From contig NC_081333.1 of the NCBI RefSeq assembly GCF_022539665.2, positions 806,001 through 870,000 on the forward strand: a stretch of DNA of 64,000 bases, in the 5' to 3' direction. The position numbers and the translations under genes were made by a program. Of the stretch, positions 12,801 to 21,800 are shown piece after piece (the stretch's first letter is position 1; every line of letters starts with the position of its first letter). The stretch is from Daphnia carinata. Lineage: Eukaryota > Arthropoda > Branchiopoda > Diplostraca > Daphniidae. The notes beneath the pieces were generated by a model. The model did not search any database, was not told where the DNA came from, and saw nothing but the letters and a program-made list of their open reading frames with translations.

Positions 12801-15800
12801 AATGGCGAGCAAAAACGTTTCAGAATTATTGCAATTACATAACAAAAACATAAAAAGAATGGTGGTGTGAATTTGTCGCTGCTCTTGAAATGAAGCAGAG
12901 TTCATCGAACCCTATTTTTCATACTAAATCTATTCCTTCCCGAAAGACCTCTAAACTACCGTTTCTCCTATTTGTCATCATTCCACGTGTGAAACACGAG
13001 CAAGTTTCCTATCTACGTCCCAGTTTCACTCGGCAGAAATTGAGGCTATCATGAGGTTTCGACAGACTTCCGTAAAACCTTACATCTTCCTTTTCACCCT
13101 AAACGTCACAGCTACCATTAGACCACAAAAAGATTAGACCAGAAAAAGCGCCATAACGTCATCTTTCACCTTCCATTGGTAGAAATGACGCAAACAAAAG
13201 ATAGTCATCTTCGTCGTGAACAAGATTGTCACATTCTTTTCAGAAAAGGCAGAGGTTCTGTATCGGAATCTAATTTTGCCGGAATATTGTCAGTACATAG
13301 TGCGCTTCAAAGCGTTTATTGTACAGTATAGCCAATGGGTAACCTTTTCGCTGAATAGCGTTAGCAATCCGTTCTTTATCAAATATCTTGAAGTTAGGAG
13401 TCGATACCTGTATGCGACCACTGACGTTTTTTTTTTTCTATTTTTGGTAGCTGCAACTACGACGTTTTGGAACTGCAAAATTTGGACCAACTATCGATTT
13501 TCGGTGAACGTAAGGATGCTCGCACAACGCCCTGGCGACGGTGCGGGAATTGGAATTCACGATTAAAACTTTTGCAGTGGAAAAGCAACGGAAATCAAGC
13601 GCGAATCAAGTACTATAAAAGTCTACCTTTTATATAACTGAGGCTGCTCATTTAAATATTTATTCAATTTCATTTTAAAAGGTTTTCGTCAGACAGTTCT
13701 TACAATAGCAACGGTTTTCAACTGAGAGCAAGTATAGAACGAGGTACGGTACAAATGGCATTATTGCGTTATTAACATAAGTGTTACAGTTGATTGGATT
13801 GCATTTAAAAAATTCAATTTTTTTTATGCGCTGTAAAGCTGATCTAAATTGCCCCGAAGTGGGTTCCATTTTTCATCACGGACGTTGCTATTTGATTGCG
13901 CCGTACCCGGAAATTAGCTGGTTTGAGGCAAACGAAATGTGTCGCAGTATGCAGGTAAACTTTCGTTTTCCAGCCATTCCATTATTATGTTACAGAGAGA
14001 TGGTGTGCTCATGGAATTCGACCGAAACACCTTAGAACATGAAATGTGTCGAATAATGCTAATGATATTATGACGCGCACGTCTGACTCTATCATCCTAT
14101 TGCAATACGACGTCTTGTTTAATCAATGTAGGCCGGGCTAGTGCTATCCGACAGCAATGGCGAGGAAATACGATTTTTATTAGATCAGATAAATTCCAAT
14201 GAGCAACTGAATAGTACTGCCTTCTACTGGATTGGCCAATCTAACCGGTTCCAACTCAGTATTCCATTATGGGGTAAGAAAAGAAGTAAAATTTCATATA
14301 ACTGCTAACCGATGATCGATCATTTTTCCATTATGGATTATTCGTAATAAAAAATGCTATAATACTGATGTTTAAACTGGCCACTTTACTTCTTAGTTGG
14401 GGCCGTCCAGAAGTGCCCATCAATTCGCGCTTGGCCTCAGCTTACTAACGCAACGGTGAATCTGGAACCGTGCGGCTCTCCTGGGGGATACATCTGCGAG
14501 ATACTTGTAAAAAGTAACAGAACTCTTCCTTTACGTAGTAGCTATAAGCAGTAAAATTTTATTTTGCATGGAAGTTTTTGTTCGATTTTTTTCGTGCTCC
14601 ATCGTTCGTAGCTCGAGGTGCTCTTTTCCTGTTTATGCATCATTTCCTTGTTTTCTAAAAAGTGTTTGTCATTAAAAATAGAAAAATATTCCCAGGGATT
14701 TAAAAAAAAACTCATTTCGGAAAATGCTTTCCATATTCTTTAGAGACGTTTTGGGGATGGTGCGTAGCAAATAGGCGAAAAAGGGCAAAAACAGAGCGTT
14801 AATAATTCAGCTGTTGAGTTATTGAACGGTAGTAGGGAAAGGTTGGTTTCTATCTGTTACAGGCATGCGCAAAGCCAACGTCTCAAACATCGACGAAGCT
14901 GGGCAACAACGGCAGCAGTTTACGTTTCAATTCTTAACTACTGTGCCGTACTTGCAATTTCTACGATATCTTGCATGGCATTCATAGTTCATTATTCTTA
15001 GGTGACCGTTTTAACGTGGGACTCGTGGCGTTGCACCCGCGCACTTGAAGTGAACGAGAATTTCGGCCAGGCTTATTTCATTTCCAAAAATTTAAAATGT
15101 GTGTCACTGGTGCAAGTATACGATGCTGTAATGCTCAGTTTATGAAGGAATGAAAGGGGGGAATTTATCCCACGCGACAGTTAAACTTGCATTGACGAAA
15201 GCGCCGAAGAATAATTCCACGGTAATACGTGGATGTGAATTCTCACCTGCTCCCTTTACAATGCGGATTCATAGAGAAATGATTTTAATTAGGAATTGAG
15301 TTTGCTTCTTCTTCCTTTGTTGGTTTTCTTATGCCAAAAGGGGATAAATTTAAGCACATGAAAAAAGGAAAAGATGAACAAGAACGATAAACGTGGTTGT
15401 TGAACCAATTGCTTATAAGCGCCCTGTGAAGGCCTTGCTATATATGTTTTTCTACGCACGCTGTTTCGCAGAGGTATCATCGCTGGATTCTTGATGCTTT
15501 TTCTCGTTTTTCAAATGACAATATTTTTCGGAAAACCACGATGAAATCATTCTGGGAACAGAAAATTCCAATGTACTCGTTCGCTTTTTCCTCCGTTGAA
15601 CATAATGCTTGTATAGCAAAGCATGATGGTTGTGAAGGAAGTGTCACTTGATAGAAGTGGTGGAATTATTCGAAAACAAACAAGCCATACAACCATTTAT
15701 TCATACGTACGCCTGCAAATAATAATTGTTTGTTTCTGCTAACTTTGATCTGCCCGTAGCACTGGTGATAAATCTAACTATGTGTGCACTTATAGATCAA

Positions 15801-18800
15801 TGCATTTTAGATAGTAATGGTACGCTTTGTAACCATTGTTCTCTTTGTTTTAGATGACCGTGGAATAGTATTCAACTCTTCAGTCGAGTCGAGGGAAGGT
15901 GAGGTCAAATCGCCCAACTACCCGGCACCGTATGGCGAAGGCAACCACTTCCGACTGCACATCAAAGCACCTAATAGTTCGTCCACTTCTGAACGTCTGG
16001 TGGTGCGCTTCAAACAAATCGATATCGAATTCCAGGAAAACTGTTTGTATGACTACCTAGGCCTGCAGAGTAAAGAAAATGGTCCTATGCAGAAGATTTG
16101 TGGACATTACACTAGCAACCTAGAACGGTAAAAAAAAAAAAAATACCAGTCATGTAGCAATAAGAACCAACACAACGACACTGCGATGCTAAAACTGAAC
16201 TTTTGGTCCTAAAAAACAAAGTAGACAACCGAGTTTTTTGTTTTCGTTTTTATTGTGAAAAAAAGATTGGACTACGTCTCGGAAACGTCAGAGATCTGGA
16301 TAACATTTCACTCCGATTTTTCTATCTCCGGAGATGGATTTCATGCCGTTTGGTCAACGATGCCGCTACCTGGTTGTCCATTACAGATCATGGAGAAGCC
16401 CGAAGGCGAATTTTTCAGTCCATACTATCCTTTTTTCCTATTACCAAATTTAAACTGTACTTTACATATTATAGCTCCAGGTAAAACATAAATCATCAGT
16501 CTTTTATCCATTCTTTTAAGCTATTACATAAATAATCTTTTAAAATTTTGAATTGTTAGAGGGAGCAAGAGTGTGGATCAAATTCCATACCTTTGATATG
16601 GATTTTCGCAACGAACGCCAACAGTTCTCTTGTCGCGACGAGTACGTCCGTTTAGACTGGGGTTCCTCGAATTCGATCCAGCTATGTGGATCCTACAACT
16701 TGTCGAGGGACGCTCTACAGTGGATCTCCGACGGCAATGAACTCAAAGTCCAGCTGATTACTCGTAATGGAAAGAGGGGTCGCGGTTTCCACGCCTCGTA
16801 TCGATTCAGTAACCGATCCCTTCCAAAAATATTTGATCTTTCTTTAATAAAATGTTCTTGTGCAAACTGTAATAAGCTCAACTGAAATGCGTCTGTTGAA
16901 CCTCTTTAGTGCCCATCCCAACTATATTGGCCGACACGTTATTCCTTGGGAACGAAGATGAACTGGAATTGGTTCCGTTTAATTATCCACATCCTCCTCC
17001 TAGTCAACTGCGTCAGCGAATTACATTAATGACTCGCCACGGTTCTTATCTGCGTCATCAAGCTCCCAGTTGGATGACACCGTGCGATTCATCTTTCCGT
17101 CCAACTGTGACGGCCATGGTCGTTTTGAGGGATGCCTACAATAATAACACCGAGATCAAGTTGTGCTACACAAACGAGACAATAGGTTCAACTACGGAGT
17201 TTGAATCAAGTTTCTACGACACAAAGTTCCATACGCTAACGATTGAATACGTGCACGTCGGCATCAACTGGTCGGGCGTTCTTGGACGCGTCAAATCCCT
17301 GCAAGGTATACAGCTAAGCGGAAATTTGAAATTTGGTTAGAATGCTAACCGTGAAACATGTGACGGTCCACAGGCTCATTTTTCTCAAAGATTTCATTTA
17401 CAAAAAGAGGTCTGTGTTTAAAACATTTCGTGGATATACTGCGTCTCATTATTTCAGATTCTACCTACGCTGAGAAGGTTTCCGCTCTGCCCGACCATTC
17501 TCCAGTGAATTCATGCGATCCACATCCTTGCCAAGGGGAAAGTGTCTGCACCGCAGTGGACGATCAATATTATTGTCAGTGCGAGGACAACTGGCGAGGT
17601 ACTGTATACTATTAGGAATATTAAGACATTTTAATTCAGTTGAGCAGGAAACGTTCTTCCGCAATTTTTCGTGTGTGTCTTTAACGACTAAAATTTCGCT
17701 ATACCATTAGGAATTTTTTGCTCGTTGACTCTGTGCCAGCTACCGAGCTCGTGCCATCACGGTACTTGCGTCACTGTCAACGAAACGCAGCGCTGCAACT
17801 GCGATCCAGGATTCACGGGCTATTTGTGCGAGTCTCGATTAGCCCCGTGCGATTTGGACCCATGTGGAGATCGCGGCAAGTGCGTGCCTTCTGCCGACGG
17901 TTTCATCTGCCAATGCGCTCCCTGGTGGCAAGGTATTTCCTTAAAAAAATAAAAAATTGATAACTCGTGTTGTAGTATTCTCGTTGCTGTCCACCCCATT
18001 GTTGTTACGATGCTGCATCGTGCTCTCCTACACCTGAGTTCTTAACACACGCGAGCTCGTTTGGCTCTAGCTTGCACAAATGCATTTTTTTTTCTTTGAT
18101 GGGTTTATTGATGACTTACACGGCAGTCAACTATACGTTGCATGCTCCACGGTGCTTGTAATGATGCTGCCCGGCGCACTTCTTCACGACGTCGTACGTT
18201 TTCGTCGCCTCTCTCTTCCCTAGCTCCTCTCCTTGAGATTGCGTCACGTGCACCCCTGACCTTTTGCAAGAAATTCTCTGCAATGCAGAACACTTGGTAC
18301 CATTTTTCCTGATAGACATTGGACATGCACACACTTTGCACATTTTCCCCTTTTTCTTAATTCCAGGTACTTCTCTACAAGTTCCTCATTGCGTTTCTCT
18401 CTTGAGTGAAGTAGGAAAGCAGCTCGTAAAATAAAAAAAAAAATAATGCAAAGAAACAAAACCAAAACAAATCTTGAAGAGCTCTTGACGTGCTTAACAT
18501 CTTCGTTTATTCTATATTTCGTTATAGGGCCTCGATGTGAGACCCGCTGGCTGCATCTTCCGTACAAGCCCCTTTCGCAGCGAATGCTGGAAGAACCTTT
18601 TTGGTTAGGTCTTATGACTATCGCCATTGTGCTCATCATCATAGCGATAGTTTGGTGCGCCAAACGTCACTTTGCTGAAAAATTCGAGCGTTTCGTCAAC
18701 GATGAGTTAGAGAGAGGAAAATTGGTGGAACCGGCCATGCTGGATTGGTCTCGAGGGAGACATAACTGTCATCAAATAAACATGGAAGCCAATGCGATCA

Positions 18801-21800
18801 GCAGACCAGTCAGTCCCCAGACCGGTCTCAGTGTAAGTTTTAAAAATGTACTCAAACCTTTGGTGTCACCTCTTGTTTCATCATCTTAGCAGCTCTGAAT
18901 GCCTTGTAGAAAAAATGTAATTTATCGTAATCGTCGATTAAAGTATGGCTTAAACGATTAACGCTATGTCGCAGATCACACGATTGCCGTAAATGTTGAA
19001 TGTTGTTGTTCTCTCTGCAAAGGTTCCAGCTACTGAAGCCACGGGGTCTCAGCGTAATTTCTTGGGATGGCCAGGATTTCGAAAGCCTTCATTGCTTAGT
19101 ATCACGTCGCTCATCAGTCCCAGTAATAGCCACACGAGTGTGACCGGTAACGGAGGCACGAACGGCGGGAATTCGAGGAGAATCAGTGCTTGCAGTAGAG
19201 GACCGCGTAGTGGACGAACTTTCAGCCTGGACGATCTTTTTCGCCTGCCGAAACGTAAGTTCATATTCCGTTTCATCACGTTCCTTCGATGGAAAACCAA
19301 TAATAGTCCATATTCTTGGTTTAGTTTTATTAAGGAATTATTCTTAAGCGATAACTGGTGAAGGAATAGAGATAGTCTTTTGGAACGCTTTACGCTTTTC
19401 AGTCGGGAAGTTGCCCCACTTTGTGCACGTTTTGCTTGGACTGAAATGGCTTGACAGCATGATTACTCCAAATCATTAAAATAATAGGAAAGGCTAATCT
19501 TCTTGCTGATATATTATTAACAAAAATGTTTTCATTAGCCGATGCAGCTAGTGAATTAAGGATACTTGAATGACTTGATTACTTCAGCTTGAGTCTTGTA
19601 CAAGTCACTAATTGACGATACTTGACTTCAGGTTCTCCATCACCGAGCAAACGAGGATCGGATAATGATGTAGCCAGCCAACGTCGTGATATTGAACGAC
19701 AACAAATTTTACAGAGATTGATCGCTTCCCAGATTCCCAATAGTCATCCTGGCTACAACACCTCAGACACAGGAGAGGCGATAATGATGACACAGCTAAG
19801 CTTGCAATCGCCTTCGAGCTTCTTGAATACCATTCACGATCACACGACAGATGCAAGTATGATGGACACAGCGATAGCAGCTCAGTTGCAACTACAACTT
19901 GATTTGAAAGCTGAAAAGAAGGTTGGCGTCGAATTACTAATTATTTCAACTATACGGGCATGAAGAGGCTTTAATGACACCATCCCTCATCAACGTGAAT
20001 CGTATTAATGGGGCACCTGTTCATTTTGCAAACAAACTTAAATTACCTTACTCGGTTAACGACGCATGTCGGCAGCTGTGAGAGGACTTCAAGTGTCAGC
20101 TAAAGTGTGCTGATTTATTTGGGATTTAAAAAAATGAGCAGACTGTTTACCAATTTGAGAACAATAGAAAAATGCATGTTTGTTTACTAAATTAATAAGC
20201 ATTTTGAATGACGGCCGAAAAAGGGCAATTTTCCTAACATACCTCTGTTTCACTTTCAGGTAACATTTGCCCGAATGATGGAAATGGTGAAGAACGATAT
20301 GACCAGTTCAGAGAACGATACCAGCGCCAGTGAGGAGCCCAGCAAGTACATAGAAGTGGTGGACGAAAGCACAGCATCGAATCCCAGAAATGCTCATAAC
20401 AAACGCAAGCAACGCAGTTGGAACTCGCGTCACTTCTGGCGTTCCAATAATAGCAATTCGATGACACAGGGAAGTGCAAATGATCAAGACATACAAGACA
20501 ACTTCCCGTTGACAGATCAAACACCGTCGAACGAAACCGTAAACGGGGTCGGTATTAGCAAGAGCAATCGTCACCTAAGGCTACCTAGCCGAAATGTCGT
20601 GACAGGCAGTCGACAGGCTTCGAGCACAGAGTCGTTGCTGAACATCATTCGCAACTTTTCGGCAGCCAACCATAGGACACCATCGACTCCATCTAGTCCA
20701 CAAATGTCTGATTATGAACTTTCGTCCTCGTTTCCTACTCCCCTCTCAACGCCCGGAACACCCGCTGGAAGTTTAGAAGTTATACCACCGACTTCGAATG
20801 CTGTTGACAGTACCTCTATTCAGGTGAGTGTGTTAAAACATTGTTTTAATTTCTAACTCATTTTTTAAAAACCCGTATTTTATATTGAAAATGGCGTATA
20901 GGTGGCAGTTATCGATGCTTCTGCCATGAGCCATCGAAACAGCCGGTTGGGTACGACAAATTTTACTTCACCGCACATCACCTTAGAAATCCCGACCATG
21001 AATTACGGGCAGTTTTTGTCGCCCATTCACGAAGTACCTACGCCATTACCAAGCCCTGCACACACGCCCATTCCAAGCACGAGAAGAGCTGAAAGATGTG
21101 GTAGCTCGGATTCCCCTGTCTCCTCCGGAAGTTCAGCGGCAATCGATCAAAGACGGTCCCTGTTGCAGCAAAGATGGCATCGTGATGGTTGCAATGAAAA
21201 ACACGGTATCGGCACGTCAGTGCCATCTATTGTTGAGAAAGTAACGAGCAGCCGTGAAATCCCGGAAAAAAAGAGCATCTCTATAGTGGTGCCCTCGAAT
21301 ATCCAGATCCTCGTTGAATCGGATTCTGCACAACCGTCACCTATTTCCTCCACGGCTAATTCTCCCTTACCTTCACCAGCTAAGACCAAACCGCCACGTC
21401 TAAATATTTTGAATTCCAATTTCGCCCGTTTCGAGGCGTTCGAGATGAGTACCGACACGAACGAAATCGCCCCAGTACCACCGGTAACGGTGCCACTGCT
21501 GTGTGTATCAGAGGCTTCTCCGGAAAACACAGATTTTGATCCTTTGCCAAAGAAATGCCAAAACACAAAATCGCAATGTACCTCCGTACTCGATTGGGAG
21601 CATGTCAGCCTCGGCTCGCCACCTTTACGCCGACTCCCAGTAGACGCAATGGTGACCGACCGTTCGATTAACGATAAATCCATTGGCATACGTCGTAATT
21701 TCAAAGACACTCTGGATAAATCGAGTTCTCTCGATCTTCCGCATCCTCCACCGATAATCACCATCACAACGAACTTCTCGGAAGTTGAATCGGATTCGGA

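Noticed and set aside
13216-13450. Plus-strand open stretch proposed as a CUB exon
   Set aside because: Although an acceptor at 13246 keeps frame, the peptide lacks the C-x-YD motif and ends in poly(Phe). The exon at 13451 restores the domain.
18244-18663. 139-aa minus-strand ORF
   Set aside because: It overlaps the transmembrane exon of gene 1 in antisense and has no domain or splice support.
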